64,000 bases of DNA from Acidimicrobiales bacterium (GCA_030448245.1 JAUJNH010000003.1:260829-324828); one strand, 5' to 3'. Shown: positions 28,833 to 38,330, counted from the first letter of the stretch. Notes: generated from the letters alone by a model not told the origin. Translations and numbers: made by a program.

Positions 28833-31078
28833 CGGCTCCCCACGCCCACCGGCGGCGGAACCGGTGGAGCGAGCGGTGCCCCGTTCTCAGGGTCGTCCGG
28901 GAGGGATCCGCCCTCGGTGAACCCGAACCGGTCGTGGAGGCGCCGCAGCGGGCCCGGCGCCCACCAGTTCGCCTCGCCGGCCAGGCGCATGAAGGCGGGC
29001 ACCAGGGCGGCCCGGATGAGCGTGGCGTCCATCAGGACGGCCAGGGTCAGGCCGATGCCGAACAGCTTGATGAACGTGATGCCCGAGGTGGCGAAGGCGA
29101 GGAAGACGATCGCCAGCAGGGCGGCGGCGGCCGTGACGATCCGGCCGGTGCGCTCGAGCCCCCGGGCCACCGACTCGACCGTGCCCGCCCCCTTGTCGTG
29201 CTCCTCCTTGATGCGGCTGAGGAGGAACACCTCGTAGTCCATCGACAGGCCGAAGGCCACGCAGAACATGAGGATGGGGGTGGTGGTGTCGAGGGCGCCG
29301 GTGGCGGTGAACCCCAGGAGGTCGGCGCCCCAGCCGTCCTGGAAGATGACGACCATGGCCCCGAAGGTGGCGGTCAGCGACAGCAGGTTCAGCACGACGG
29401 CCTTGGCCGGCACCAGCAGACTGCCGAACATGAGGAACAGCACCAGGAAGGTGATCCCGGCGATGATCCCGGCGGCCAGCGGCAGCTTGGCCACGAGCGA
29501 CGCCTTGGAGTCGACGAGCATGGCTGACTGACCGGTGACCAGCACGTCGGCGGGAGCGGGCACGGCCCGCACCGCCCGCACCAGCCGCTCGCCCTCGCCG
29601 GACAGCGGCTCGACCGAGGGGACGACGGCGAGGTAGACGCCGCCGGCGGGACCGGCGAAGCGCTGGTAGAGCGGGTTGCCCTGGCCGGCGACGACCAGCT
29701 GGCCGCCGATGTAGCTGCCCTTCGGCCCGTCGACCCTGGCCACCCCGGGCAACCCCGAGAGGGCGGTGGCGTAGCCGTCGAGGTCGCCGGACGCGGTGGG
29801 CGCCACCACCGACAGGCTGGCGGTGTCGCGGCTGGGGAACTCGCGGCGCAGGACGTCGGACGCCTGGCGGGTGCTGGCCGTGGTGGGCAGCACCCGGTCG
29901 TCGGGGAGGCCGAAGCGGACCCCGGCGAACGGCAGCCCCAGCGCCACCAGCAGCGCTCCGACGCTGAGAGCCACCAGCACGGGCCGGCGCATCACCATCG
30001 TCGCCGTCCTGTGCCAGAACCCGGCGCCGTCGAGCTTGGGCTCTCGGTGCAGGATGCGGAACCGCTCGAGGTTGTCGCCGAGGGCGGCGAGCAGGGCCGG
30101 CAGCACGACGAGGGCGCCGACTGCCGCAGCCGCCACCACGGCGATGCCGGCGTAGGCGAAGGAGCGGAGGAAGTACAGGGGGAAGACCAGGAGGGCGGCC
30201 AGCGAGGCGGCCACGGTCAGGGCGCTGAACAGCACGGTGCGACCGGCGGTCAGGACGCTGCGGACGACGGCCTCGTCGTTCGAGTAGCCCTTGCGGCGCT
30301 CCTCCCGGACCCGGTTCACGATGAACAGCGAGTAGTCGATGGCCAGGCCGAGGCCGAGGCCGGTGGTCAGGTTGATCGAGAAGATCGACACGTCGGTGAC
30401 CAGGGCGATGGCGTGGAGGACGGCGAAGGTCGAGATGATCGACAGGACGCCGACGGCCAAGGGCATCCCGGCGGCCACGACCGAGCCGAACACCAGCACG
30501 AGGGCGATGCCGGTGAGCGGGAAGGCCAGCGACTCGGCGCGGGCCAGGTCGGACTCGATCTGGGTGCCCACCTGGTTGAAGACGGCTGCGAAGCCGGTCA
30601 CCTCGACCCTGAGGAGGCCGTCGCTGCGGGTGTACGGCCCGACCAGCTCGTGGACCCGCTCGTCGACGTGGTCGTCGTCGCCGGCGATGCGGGCCAGCAC
30701 GAGGGCCCGGTCGCCTCCGCCCGAGCGCAGCGGTGGCGGGCTCCCGAGGGTCCAGTACGAGACCGACTGGACCACGTCGGCTTCCCGGCTCAGTTCGGCG
30801 GTGAGGGCCGCCCCAGCGGTGGCCACCGCGGGATCGTCGACCTTGCGGCCGTCCTTGGCGGTGACCAGCAGGACGAGGTCGGGATCGCCCTGCCCGAACT
30901 GCTCCTCCACCAGGCGGGCGGCCCGGGTCGACTCGGCTGCGGGGTCCTGGAAGCCACCAGCCTTGACGGCACCGAAGACGCCGGCGCCGAAGACCCCGGC
31001 GGCGACGAGCGTGAGCCCGCTGACCACCAGCACCGCTCGGCGGCGGCGGACGACGAACCGGGCGAGACGTTCGAGCAC
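28829..31078 (-). CDS. MMPL family RND transporter
   Basis: About 749 residues from the GTG at 31078, which has GGAGG seven bases upstream; the track start (TTG 31141) lies in the operator region and is less likely. The first helix follows VLERLARFVVRRRRAVLVVSGLTLVAAG. Two six-helix bundles are visible, the first with GLGLGLAIDYSLFIVNRVREERRKG and the second with FCVAFGLSMDYEVFLLSRIKEEHDKG. These D-Y motifs in helices 4 and 10 are the proton-relay residues of MmpL proteins. It probably exports lipids or hydrophobic compounds using the proton gradient. The downstream TetR gene is translationally coupled. Confidence 0.92.
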   Translation of the reverse strand: MLERLARFVVRRRRAVLVVSGLTLVAAGVFGAGVFGAVKAGGFQDPAAESTRAARLVEEQFGQGDPDLVLLVTAKDGRKVDDPAVATAGAALTAELSREADVVQSVSYWTLGSPPPLRSGGGDRALVLARIAGDDDHVDERVHELVGPYTRSDGLLRVEVTGFAAVFNQVGTQIESDLARAESLAFPLTGIALVLVFGSVVAAGMPLAVGVLSIISTFAVLHAIALVTDVSIFSINLTTGLGLGLAIDYSLFIVNRVREERRKGYSNDEAVVRSVLTAGRTVLFSALTVAASLAALLVFPLYFLRSFAYAGIAVVAAAAVGALVVLPALLAALGDNLERFRILHREPKLDGAGFWHRTATMVMRRPVLVALSVGALLVALGLPFAGVRFGLPDDRVLPTTASTRQASDVLRREFPSRDTASLSVVAPTASGDLDGYATALSGLPGVARVDGPKGSYIGGQLVVAGQGNPLYQRFAGPAGGVYLAVVPSVEPLSGEGERLVRAVRAVPAPADVLVTGQSAMLVDSKASLVAKLPLAAGIIAGITFLVLFLMFGSLLVPAKAVVLNLLSLTATFGAMVVIFQDGWGADLLGFTATGALDTTTPILMFCVAFGLSMDYEVFLLSRIKEEHDKGAGTVESVARGLERTGRIVTAAAALLAIVFLAFATSGITFIKLFGIGLTLAVLMDATLIRAALVPAFMRLAGEANWWAPGPLRRLHDRFGFTEGGSLPDDPENGAPLAPPVPPPVGVGSR

Positions 31079-31098
31079 GGGAGGACCTCCGGAACCTT

Positions 31099-31128
31099 GG
31101 GTGAACACCGATAGGTGAACATCGTTCA
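31099..31128. promoter_or_regulatory. Candidate TetR operator upstream of the MMPL gene
   Basis: ggtgaacaccgataggtgaacatcgttc holds a CACC-GATA-GGTG inverted repeat (31106-31117) and a direct repeat of ggtgaaca 14 bp apart (31100, 31114). It sits 22-50 bases upstream of the preferred GTG start of the transporter, the expected place for a self-regulated TetR/MMPL operon. Binding is inferred. Confidence 0.5.
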
Positions 31129-31170
31129 GCGACTTGGGCAAGGGGGTGTGACCAACTTCACAGCTCGAGT

Positions 31171-31190
31171 GGGACCAAAACGTTGGTCCC
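31171..31190. promoter_or_regulatory. Perfect 8-bp inverted repeat (operator-like)
   Basis: gggaccaaaacgttggtccc is GGGACCAA-AACG-TTGGTCCC. It lies about 100 bp upstream of the MMPL start and about 146 bp beyond the nadE stop. No T-tract follows, so an operator is more likely than a terminator. It may be a second site for the TetR protein or a site for an unlinked factor. Confidence 0.45.
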
Positions 31191-31278
31191 GGTCGTTCAA
31201 CCCGTCAGTCCCCCGCCGCCGACGTAGTGGCGGGAGGTTGTGCGGGAAATCCCCCCCTTCCACGCGCAACCAGTGCCC

Positions 31279-31321
31279 GGCGCCGGTCCTCTCCACCCCC
31301 CTCCGGAGAGAGGCCGGCGCT
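31279..31321 (-). terminator. GC-rich hairpin downstream of nadE
   Basis: ggcgccggtcctctcc pairs with ggagagaggccggcgc across a C-rich loop, with a small bulge. It begins 15 bases past the nadE stop on the minus strand. It lacks a T-tract, as is common in very GC-rich actinobacteria. Confidence 0.5.
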
Positions 31322-31335
31322 GAGGCGCGCCCGGC

Positions 31336-33033
31336 TCAGCCCCGGTAGCGGTTGACGATGGGGACCCGGCGGTCCTTCCCGAACGACTTGGGTGTCACGC
31401 GGACGCCCAGCGGGCTCTGGCGGCGCTTGTACTCGGCCACGTCGACCAGCCGGGTGACCCGGTCCACCAGGTCCTGGTCGAAGCCGGCGGCCACCAGGTC
31501 GGCCTTGGTCATGTCGCGCTCGACGTAGGCCTCGAGCAGGGGGTCGAGCACGTCGTAGGGCGGGAGGCTCTCGTCGTCGCGCTGATCGGGCCGCAGCTCG
31601 GCCGACGGCGGCTTGGTCAGCACGTCCGGCGGCACCACCGGGCGGCCGGCCCGTTCGTTGACCGCCGCCGTCAGCCGGAACACCAGCGTCTTCGGCACGT
31701 CCTTGATGACGGCGAAACCGCCGGCAGTGTCGCCGTAGAGCGTGGAGTAGCCGACGGCCAGCTCGCTCTTGTTCCCCGTCGTCAGCACGAGCCAGCCGTG
31801 CTGGTTGGAAAGCGCCATGAGGGTCACCCCCCGGATGCGGCTCTGCAGGTTCTCCTCGGCCAGGCCGTCGACCGAGGTCATGTCGAGCAGGGCGGCGTGG
31901 GCGGGCTCGATGGGGATGGTGCGGAGCTCGATCCCGAGGTTGCGGGCCAGGATGCCGGCGTCGCCCTCGGACGATGCCGACGAGTAGCGGCTCGGCATGG
32001 CCACCCCGTGCACGTGCTCGGGGCCCAGCGCCTCGACCGCGATGCACGCCACGAGCGTCGAGTCGATCCCGCCCGACAGCCCGATGACCACGTCGGTGAA
32101 GCCGCTCTTGGTGACGTAGTCGCGGGTGCCGAGGACGAGCGCCCGGTGCACCTCGTCGATCTCGTCCAAGGGCTGGCACACCGGGTGACCGTCCTCCAGC
32201 GGGGGGCGGGCGGGCCGCGGCGGCGCTGCGGTCACCAGCGGCAGGGCCGGCGCCGGCGCTCTGCCTCGGGGGTCGAGGAGCCGCTTGCGGAACACCGGCC
32301 GCACCTCGATGTCGACGACGGCGAAGGCCTCCTCCAGCACGGGGAGGCGGGCCACCAGCGTCCCGTCGGCGTCGAAGACGAGGCTGCCACCGTCGAACAC
32401 CAGGTCGTCCTGGCCGCCGACGAGGTTGACGTAGACCAGGGCGCACGAGGCGTCGGTGCAGCGGGTGGCCAGCATGCGCTCGCGCTCGGCCCACCGACCC
32501 CGGTAGTACGGCGAGGCGCTGAGGTTCAGGACCACCTCCGCCCCGCCGGCCGCCTGCTCCCGCATCGGCCCGTGCGGCGACCACACGTCTTCGCAGATGG
32601 TGAGGCCGACATCGGCGTCGCCGAACCCGAACAGCTGGAGGGGCTCGGTGCCGGCCGCGAAGTAGCGCTGCTCGTCGAACACCGCATAGTTGGGCAGCAG
32701 CCGCTTGCGGTAGGTGCCGAGGACCCGGCCCCGGGCACAGACGGCAGCGGCGTTGTGCAGGTCTCGGCTCTGGTCGACGAACCCGACCACGGCCGCGCAG
32801 CGGCCGGTGGCGGCCGCCACCTTGTCGAGAACCTCGCGGTTGTCCCGCACGAAGCCCGGCTTCAGCACCAGGTCCTCGGGTGGGTAGCCGGTGATGGCCA
32901 GCTCGGGGAAGACAGCGACGTCGCAGTCGGCTTCCTCGGCCCGCCCGTACATCTCGAGCACCCGCTGGGCGTTGCCTTCCAGGTCGCCGACGGTCTGGTT
33001 CAGCTGGCACAGGGCGGCGCGCAGGCGGGGCAT
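31336..33033 (-). CDS. nadE: Glutamine-dependent NAD+ synthetase
   Basis: 565 residues from the ATG at 33033 (MPRLRAALCQLNQTVGDLEGN), inside the longer track ORF. The N-terminal nitrilase-type glutaminase domain has the Glu-Lys-Cys triad in FPELAITGYPPEDL, YRKRLLPNYAVFDE and GLTICEDVWSP. The C-terminal synthetase domain has the PP-loop VIGLSGGIDSTLVACIA, then TGNKSELAVGYSTLYGDTAGGFAVIKDVPKT. It amidates nicotinic acid adenine dinucleotide with ammonia channelled from glutamine. It is divergent from glnE, 60 bp away, a reasonable pairing since both respond to glutamine supply. Confidence 0.96.
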   Translation of the reverse strand: MPRLRAALCQLNQTVGDLEGNAQRVLEMYGRAEEADCDVAVFPELAITGYPPEDLVLKPGFVRDNREVLDKVAAATGRCAAVVGFVDQSRDLHNAAAVCARGRVLGTYRKRLLPNYAVFDEQRYFAAGTEPLQLFGFGDADVGLTICEDVWSPHGPMREQAAGGAEVVLNLSASPYYRGRWAERERMLATRCTDASCALVYVNLVGGQDDLVFDGGSLVFDADGTLVARLPVLEEAFAVVDIEVRPVFRKRLLDPRGRAPAPALPLVTAAPPRPARPPLEDGHPVCQPLDEIDEVHRALVLGTRDYVTKSGFTDVVIGLSGGIDSTLVACIAVEALGPEHVHGVAMPSRYSSASSEGDAGILARNLGIELRTIPIEPAHAALLDMTSVDGLAEENLQSRIRGVTLMALSNQHGWLVLTTGNKSELAVGYSTLYGDTAGGFAVIKDVPKTLVFRLTAAVNERAGRPVVPPDVLTKPPSAELRPDQRDDESLPPYDVLDPLLEAYVERDMTKADLVAAGFDQDLVDRVTRLVDVAEYKRRQSPLGVRVTPKSFGKDRRVPIVNRYRG

Positions 33034-33093
33034 CCCCGAGATTCTGCCCGCCGCCGGACGCCCCAGCCCGCACGCGCCGGGCAGACTCCTGCC

Positions 33094-35745
33094 GTGCTGG
33101 TGGCCGACGAGGAGGTGGACCGCTCGGCGGCGCCGGCCGCGGTGCGCACGGGGCTGGCGCAGCTGGGGGAGGCCGAGCCGTCCTCGGCCGTCCTCCTGGC
33201 CGAGCAGGCCGAGCTCCGACATGCCGTGGTGGCCGTGCTGGCCGCCAGCCGGTCCCTCGGCCGGGTGGTCGTGACCGACGGGATGGCCCTCGACGTGCTC
33301 GGCCACCTGGACCGCCGCCCGGCGCCCCCGGACGGGGACGCCGACGACCTGGCCCGCTGGAAGCGGCTCGAGCTGCTCCGCATCGCCGCCCGTGACCTCA
33401 CCGGCGTCGACGACCTTCCCACCACCGGCCGCCTGCTGGCCCACCTGGCCGACGAGGTGCTGCGCCAGGCCCACCGCCTGGCCGGTGCCCGGGCCGAAGG
33501 TGTTGCCGTGGTGGCCATGGGCAAGGCCGGCGCCTGCGAGCTGAACTACGCCTCCGACGTCGACCTGCTGTTCGTCGGCGACGGTGACGCCCGTCCCATC
33601 CTCGAGGCCGGCCGGCGCTGCTTCCGCCTCGACGCCGACCTGCGTCCTGAGGGCCGGGACGGGCCGCTGGTGCGCTCGCTGGACTCCTACGAGGCCTACT
33701 GGGACCGGTGGGCCGACACCTGGGAGTTCCAGGCCCTGTTGAAGGCGCGCCCGGTGGCTGGGTCAGCCGATCTGCAGGAACGTTTCGCCCAGGCGGCCGA
33801 GCGGCGGGTGTGGGGGCAGCCCTTCGGGGCCGAGGAGCTGCGCAGCGTCCGCTCGATGAAGGCCCGGGCCGAGGCCGAGGTGGCCAGGAAGGGCCTGGCC
33901 ACCAGGGAGCTGAAGCGGGGCCGAGGCGGCATTCGCGACATCGAGTTCGCGGTGCAGCTGCTGCAGCTGGTGCACGGGCGGGCGGACGAGGACCTGCGCA
34001 CCCCTGCGACTCTGGACGCCCTGGCCGAGCTGGCCGGCGCCGGTTACGTGGGCGAGGAGGACGCCAGGCTCCTCGCCGAGGCGTACACCTTCCTGCGCAT
34101 CGTCGAGCACCGGCTCCAGCTGGTCGACGAGGCGCAGGTCCACGCCGTCCCGACCCAGCCCGCGCCCCTCCAGCACCTGGCCCGCGTCCTCGGCTACCGC
34201 GACGACGAACGGACCACGGCGGTGGCCCGCTTCGAGGCCGAGCTCGTGCGCCACCAGACGGTGGCCCGGTCGATCCACGAGCGGCTGTTCTTCCGCCCCC
34301 TGCTGGAGGCGTTCACGACGAGCGACGGCCCGCTGACCATCGAAGCGGCGAGAGAACGCCTCAGCGCCCTGGGCTTCACCGACGCCGAGCGGACCCGCCA
34401 GGCCGTGCTCGAGCTGACCCGCGGCATGCGGCGGGCGAGCCGCCTCATGAACGCCCTCCTCCCCCTCCTCCTCGAGTGGCTCTCGGAGTCGCCCGACCCC
34501 GACCTCGGCCTGCTCGGCCTGCGGACGCTGGCCACCGGCTCGCATCGGTCGGCCCGGCTGGCCGAGACGTTCCGCGAGTCGCCCGAGTCGGCCCGCCGCC
34601 TGTGCACCGTGGCCGGCACGTCACGCCTGCTCACCTCGCTGGTCGAGCGCCAGCCCGAGCTTCTCGGCTGGCTCGCCGACGACCGGGACCTCGCTCCGCT
34701 CGAGCGGGACGAGCTGCTCAGCCGGGCCCGGGCGGCCATGGCCGTGCGCGACCCCGACGACCGGGCCGCCGCCCTCCAGCGGCTGCGCCAGGCCGAGCTG
34801 TTCCGCATCGCCGCAGCCGACCTCCTCGGGGTCCTGCCGTCGGGCTCGTCGGTCGGCAGCTCGCTGTCGGCGCTGGCCGAAGCGGTCCTCGAGGCCGCGC
34901 TCGAAGCGGCCGAGCCCCCCGTCCCGATGGCCGTGGTGGCCATGGGCCGGCTGGGTGGGCGCGAGCTGGGCTTCGCCAGCGACCTCGACGTCGTCCTGTT
35001 CCACGACGAGCGGGGCGGAGGTGCGGGGGCCGAGGCCGAGGCCGCCGTGAGCCGCTTCCTCAAGCTCCTCCGCGGCCAGACGCCGGCCCAGCAGGTGTGG
35101 GACGTCGACCTCGACCTGCGCCCCGAGGGCAAGCAGGGCCGCCTCGCCGCCTCGCTCACCGGCTTCGAGAGCTACCTCGACCGGTGGGCGGCGACCTGGG
35201 AGCGCCAGGCGCTGGTGCGGGGCCGGCCGTGCGCAGGCGACCGGGCCGTGCAGGCGTGGTGGCAGGAGATCGTCGACGGGTGGGTCTGGCGCCGGCCGTT
35301 CACCGAAGACGACGCCCGCGAGGTGCGGCGGATGAAGGCTCGGGTCGAGCGAGAGCGCATCCCCCCCGGCGAGGACCCGGCGTTCCACCTCAAGCTCGGC
35401 CGGGGATCGCTGGCCGATGTCGAGTGGACGGTCCAGCTCCTGCAGCTGCAGCACGGTGTCCCCGGGCCGGCCACCCTGCCCGCGCTGGCCGCCCTCGAAG
35501 CCGCAGACGCCATCGACGCCGAGGACGCGGCGGTGCTCGCGGCCGCCTGGCGCTTCTGCGAGGCCACCCGCAACCGCTGGTTCCTCGTGAAGGGTGCGCC
35601 GGGAAACAGCCTCCCCACCCAGGCCGACCAGCTGAGCCGCCTGGCCCGCAGCCTCGACACCACGGCCGCCGGCCTCCGCAACGACTACCGCCGCGTGACC
35701 CGCCGAGCCCGCACCGTGGTCGAGAGCCTCTTCTACGCCCGCTAG
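33094..35745 (+). CDS. glnE: Bifunctional glutamine synthetase adenylyltransferase/adenylyl-removing enzyme
   Basis: About 883 residues from the GTG at 33094 (VLVADEEVDRSAAPAAVRTGL). The track ORF extends far upstream through nadE antisense and is trimmed. Two nucleotidyltransferase domains are visible: N-terminal MGKAGACELNYASDVDLLFVGDG (deadenylylase) and C-terminal MGRLGGRELGFASDLDVVLFHDE (adenylylase). Each is followed by a helical GlnD-UR-like segment with a KxxxxG(I/L)xDxE pattern (RGGIRDIEFAVQLLQL; RGSLADVEWTVQLLQL). It is somewhat shorter than the usual 950-1000 residues, mainly at the N-terminus. The role is reversible adenylylation of glutamine synthetase in response to nitrogen status. 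Confidence 0.95.
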   Translation: MLVADEEVDRSAAPAAVRTGLAQLGEAEPSSAVLLAEQAELRHAVVAVLAASRSLGRVVVTDGMALDVLGHLDRRPAPPDGDADDLARWKRLELLRIAARDLTGVDDLPTTGRLLAHLADEVLRQAHRLAGARAEGVAVVAMGKAGACELNYASDVDLLFVGDGDARPILEAGRRCFRLDADLRPEGRDGPLVRSLDSYEAYWDRWADTWEFQALLKARPVAGSADLQERFAQAAERRVWGQPFGAEELRSVRSMKARAEAEVARKGLATRELKRGRGGIRDIEFAVQLLQLVHGRADEDLRTPATLDALAELAGAGYVGEEDARLLAEAYTFLRIVEHRLQLVDEAQVHAVPTQPAPLQHLARVLGYRDDERTTAVARFEAELVRHQTVARSIHERLFFRPLLEAFTTSDGPLTIEAARERLSALGFTDAERTRQAVLELTRGMRRASRLMNALLPLLLEWLSESPDPDLGLLGLRTLATGSHRSARLAETFRESPESARRLCTVAGTSRLLTSLVERQPELLGWLADDRDLAPLERDELLSRARAAMAVRDPDDRAAALQRLRQAELFRIAAADLLGVLPSGSSVGSSLSALAEAVLEAALEAAEPPVPMAVVAMGRLGGRELGFASDLDVVLFHDERGGGAGAEAEAAVSRFLKLLRGQTPAQQVWDVDLDLRPEGKQGRLAASLTGFESYLDRWAATWERQALVRGRPCAGDRAVQAWWQEIVDGWVWRRPFTEDDAREVRRMKARVERERIPPGEDPAFHLKLGRGSLADVEWTVQLLQLQHGVPGPATLPALAALEAADAIDAEDAAVLAAAWRFCEATRNRWFLVKGAPGNSLPTQADQLSRLARSLDTTAAGLRNDYRRVTRRARTVVESLFYAR

Positions 35746-35792
35746 AACCCGCTGGTGCAGCCAAGGGAAGTGGCAGGGGGCAGGATCATGGT

Positions 35793-37067
35793 GTGAACGC
35801 CTCGACCAAGCTCTTCTCGGCCGGGGCCGTGGGAGCCCTCGCCACTGCGAACGCCCTCCGGCCCGTCGAGCGGGGCCTGCTGTCGTTCCCCTCGTTCGCC
35901 GCCGGCGCGGTGACCTCGGAGATCCCCCTCGTCCACGCCGCGGGCCACGGCGCGGCGGCCGCCGGCCTGGCGGCCTGGGGCGGGCTCCGGACCCGCCGGG
36001 GCCGGATCGGCCTCGGTCTCACCGGCGCCGCCTGCGCCGGCGCGCTGGCCCTGCACCGTGAGGCGCAAGCCGCCGGCTCGCAGCTGGAACAGGCCCTGGT
36101 CGACGCGCTGGGAGCCGACTACCGCAGCGGGATCGTGCTCCCCCCGCACCCGGAGGACGGCCGCGAGAAGGTCAGCCGGGTGCCGGTCTTGGTGGCCACC
36201 TTCTCCTCGCGCCGGCGGTACCTGCGCGACGAGGACGTTCCCTTCGGCCCCTTCGGCCGGCGCAACCAGCTCGACGTGTGGGCCCGCCCCGACCTGCCCA
36301 CCGACACCGTGGCGCCCGTGGTGCTGCAGGTGCACGGCGGGGCGTGGGTGTGGGGCGGCAAGACCGGCCAGGCCTACCCGCTGCTGTCCCACCTGGTCGA
36401 GCGGGGCTGGATCTGCGTGGCCGTGAACTACCGCCTGTCCCCCCGCTCCACCTGGCCCGACCAGCTGGTCGACGTGAAGCGGGCGCTGGCCTGGGTGAAG
36501 GACAACATCGGCGGCTACGGCGGTGATCCCGGGTTCGTGGCCGTCACCGGCGGCTCGGCCGGTGGCCACCTCAGCTCGCTCGTGGCCCTCACGGCCGGCG
36601 ACCCCGCCTTCCAGCCGGGCTTCGAGGACGTCGACACGGCGGTGCAGGCCGCTGTCCCCTTCTACGGCGTCTACGACTGGACCGGCAGCCACCCAGGCCA
36701 CCCGGGCATGGTCCCCTTCCTCCAGCGAGACGTCGTGAAGCGGGCTCTCGGCGACCATCCGGAGGCCTTCGCGCAGGCATCGCCGATCGAGCGGGTGCAC
36801 GCCGGCGCACCGCCCTTCTTCCTCCTCCACGGCGACCGCGACGTGCTGGTCCCCGTCGAGCAGGCCCGAGCCTTCGCCGGCCGGCTGCGGGCGGTGTCGC
36901 GGGCGCCGGTCGCCTACGCCGAGCTGCACGGCGCCCACCACGCCTTCGACGTCCTGTCGTCGACCAGGACGGCCCACGCCGTGCAGGCGGTCGAGCGCTT
37001 CCTGGGAGCTGCCTACGGCCGCCACCTCGCCGGACGCGTCAGGGGGGCGCCCACGGCGCCCCCCTGA
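35793..37067 (+). CDS. Alpha/beta hydrolase (lipase/esterase, BD-FAE/HSL-like)
   Basis: 424 residues from the GTG at 35793 (VNASTKLFSAGAVGALATANALRP). The N-terminus has several hydrophobic segments (SFAAGAVTSEIPLVHAAGHGAAAAGLAAW; IGLGLTGAACAGALAL), so the catalytic domain is probably membrane-anchored. The hydrolase core has the oxyanion motif QVHGGAWVWGGK, the nucleophile elbow TGGSAGGHLSSL, and LLHGDRDVLVP with Asp and ELHGAHHAFD with His. HGGxW and GxSxG place it among HSL/carboxylesterase-like enzymes. The substrate is unknown. It starts 47 bases after glnE. Confidence 0.87.
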   Translation: MNASTKLFSAGAVGALATANALRPVERGLLSFPSFAAGAVTSEIPLVHAAGHGAAAAGLAAWGGLRTRRGRIGLGLTGAACAGALALHREAQAAGSQLEQALVDALGADYRSGIVLPPHPEDGREKVSRVPVLVATFSSRRRYLRDEDVPFGPFGRRNQLDVWARPDLPTDTVAPVVLQVHGGAWVWGGKTGQAYPLLSHLVERGWICVAVNYRLSPRSTWPDQLVDVKRALAWVKDNIGGYGGDPGFVAVTGGSAGGHLSSLVALTAGDPAFQPGFEDVDTAVQAAVPFYGVYDWTGSHPGHPGMVPFLQRDVVKRALGDHPEAFAQASPIERVHAGAPPFFLLHGDRDVLVPVEQARAFAGRLRAVSRAPVAYAELHGAHHAFDVLSSTRTAHAVQAVERFLGAAYGRHLAGRVRGAPTAPP

Positions 37068-37085
37068 CGAGATGGTGCGACTGGA

Positions 37086-37382
37086 TCAGGCGTAGCCGCG
37101 AGTCCTGCGACCCCGGCGGCCGCTGACGGCCCGCCACACCAGGAGGGCGATCACGGCGCCGATCAGCGAGCCGATGAACTGGGCCGGCTGGAACGCACCC
37201 TCGGCCGCGTCCTTCTTGAACAGGATGTAGCCCAGGAAGCCGCCGATGAAGGAGCCGACGATCCCCAGGGCCGCGGTGCCCAGCAGGCCCATGGGGTCCC
37301 GGCCCGGGACGATCAGTCGGGCGATCGCACCAACGATCAGACCCACGACGAACAGGACGATCAAAAACCAGACCAGATCCAC
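37086..37382 (-). CDS. GlsB/YeaQ/YmgE family (transglycosylase-associated) membrane protein
   Basis: 98 residues: MDLVWFLIVLFVVGLIVGAIARLIVPGRDPMGLLGTAALGIVGSFIGGFLGYILFKKD, three hydrophobic segments with the conserved GAIARLIVPGRDP and G-x-x-G-S-x-x-G-G patterns. Such small proteins are often stress-induced; the biochemical role is not established. It is convergent with the esterase gene and divergent from the M15 peptidase gene. The 137-bp upstream gap shows no clear operator. Confidence 0.9.
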   Translation of the reverse strand: MDLVWFLIVLFVVGLIVGAIARLIVPGRDPMGLLGTAALGIVGSFIGGFLGYILFKKDAAEGAFQPAQFIGSLIGAVIALLVWRAVSGRRGRRTRGYA

Positions 37383-37519
37383 GGAACTCCTCCTCTGCTT
37401 GGCGTGCTTGTGCTCCTCTTCTTCCCGTGAGGAGCCCGGCTCGAACCACGCCCAACGCGAACCGAGCGAACGGGACAGCCCGGCCAGCGGGAGCGCCTCC
37501 CCAGCGGCAGGCTAGGCAC

Positions 37520-38158
37520 GTGCACGACCCCGCGGCGTCGACCGGCGAGCTCCCCCGCCCGCTCGATCCCACCGTGGCCGTGCCCGTCGTCCCGCTGCCC
37601 CCCAGGCCCCGGGTGGCCCCGACCGCGGCACGCCGTGCCCGGCCGCCCGCTCGCCGATGGCGCACGTGGTGGCTCGTGGCCGGGCTGGTCGGCCTCGTCC
37701 TCGGCGTCGCCGGCTGGCGACTGGTCGCGGGCCCCCACGAGCAGCGCGGAGCGTGGGGCGGGCACGAGAACGGCCGCATCCCGGCCGCCGAGCTCTGCCC
37801 GCTGGCCGGCGCCCCCGCCCACCGGCTCCGCTGCGACGCCGCCGAGGCCTACGGGAAGATGGCGGTGGCCTACCGGGCCCGGTTCCGAACCCGCCTGTGC
37901 ATCACCGACTCGTACCGGCCCTACGAGGCCCAGGTGGCGGCGCAGCGCGAGAAGCCGGACCTCGCCGCCAAGCCCGGCACCAGCAACCACGGTTGGGCTC
38001 TGGCCATCGACCTCTGCGGCGGCGCCAACGACTTCGGCACCCGCCAGCACCGCTGGCTCCAGGCCAACGCCCTTGGCTTCGGCTGGCGCCAGCCCCCCTG
38101 GGCCACCAAGGCCGGCGACCGCCCCGAGCCCTGGCACCGGGAGTTCGGCAAGCTGTAG
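37520..38158 (+). CDS. M15-family D-Ala-D-Ala carboxypeptidase-like protein
   Basis: About 212 residues from the GTG at 37520 (VHDPAASTGELPRPLD), preferred over 37427 because it follows the intergenic gap. A proline-rich cytosolic N-terminus precedes one membrane anchor (TWWLVAGLVGLVLGVAGWRLVAG). The extracellular VanY-type domain has ITDSYRPYEAQVAAQREKPDLAAKPGTSNHGWALAIDLCGG, with the zinc ligands His and Asp in SNHGWALAIDL and the terminal His in EPWHREFGKL. It probably trims peptidoglycan stem peptides. A copy of the dispersed repeat follows immediately after the stop. Confidence 0.9.
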   Translation: MHDPAASTGELPRPLDPTVAVPVVPLPPRPRVAPTAARRARPPARRWRTWWLVAGLVGLVLGVAGWRLVAGPHEQRGAWGGHENGRIPAAELCPLAGAPAHRLRCDAAEAYGKMAVAYRARFRTRLCITDSYRPYEAQVAAQREKPDLAAKPGTSNHGWALAIDLCGGANDFGTRQHRWLQANALGFGWRQPPWATKAGDRPEPWHREFGKL

Positions 38159-38330
38159 TTGCCGCCGGCGCACGGGGAACACCGCGAGCGCAGCGAGCGA
38201 GCCGGCGAGGCGGCCCCGACGCCTGGCTGGACCGACGAGTGGAGGAGGCGAGCCGCAGGCGAGCCGGGGGAAGGAGGATCCAAGCCTGGTGGTGAAGGGC
38301 CCGCCGACGCACCGGCGGGGAACACCCCTA
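38159..38330. repeat. Copy of the dispersed ~140-bp repeat family
   Basis: This 170-bp intergenic stretch shares with the tandem repeat at 10831-11146 the blocks cgagccggcgagg, cccgacgcctggctggaccgacgag, gcctggtggtgaagggccc and ccgacgcaccggcggg. It is more diverged and carries an insertion near 38240-38280. It fills the gap between two convergent genes and ends at the stop of the next gene. No gene was seen. Confidence 0.85.

Noticed and set aside
31798-33093. Long plus-strand ORF upstream of glnE (track 31798-35745)
   Set aside because: It is antisense to nadE, composition is that of a GC-rich shadow frame, and no GlnE-like sequence appears before about 33094.
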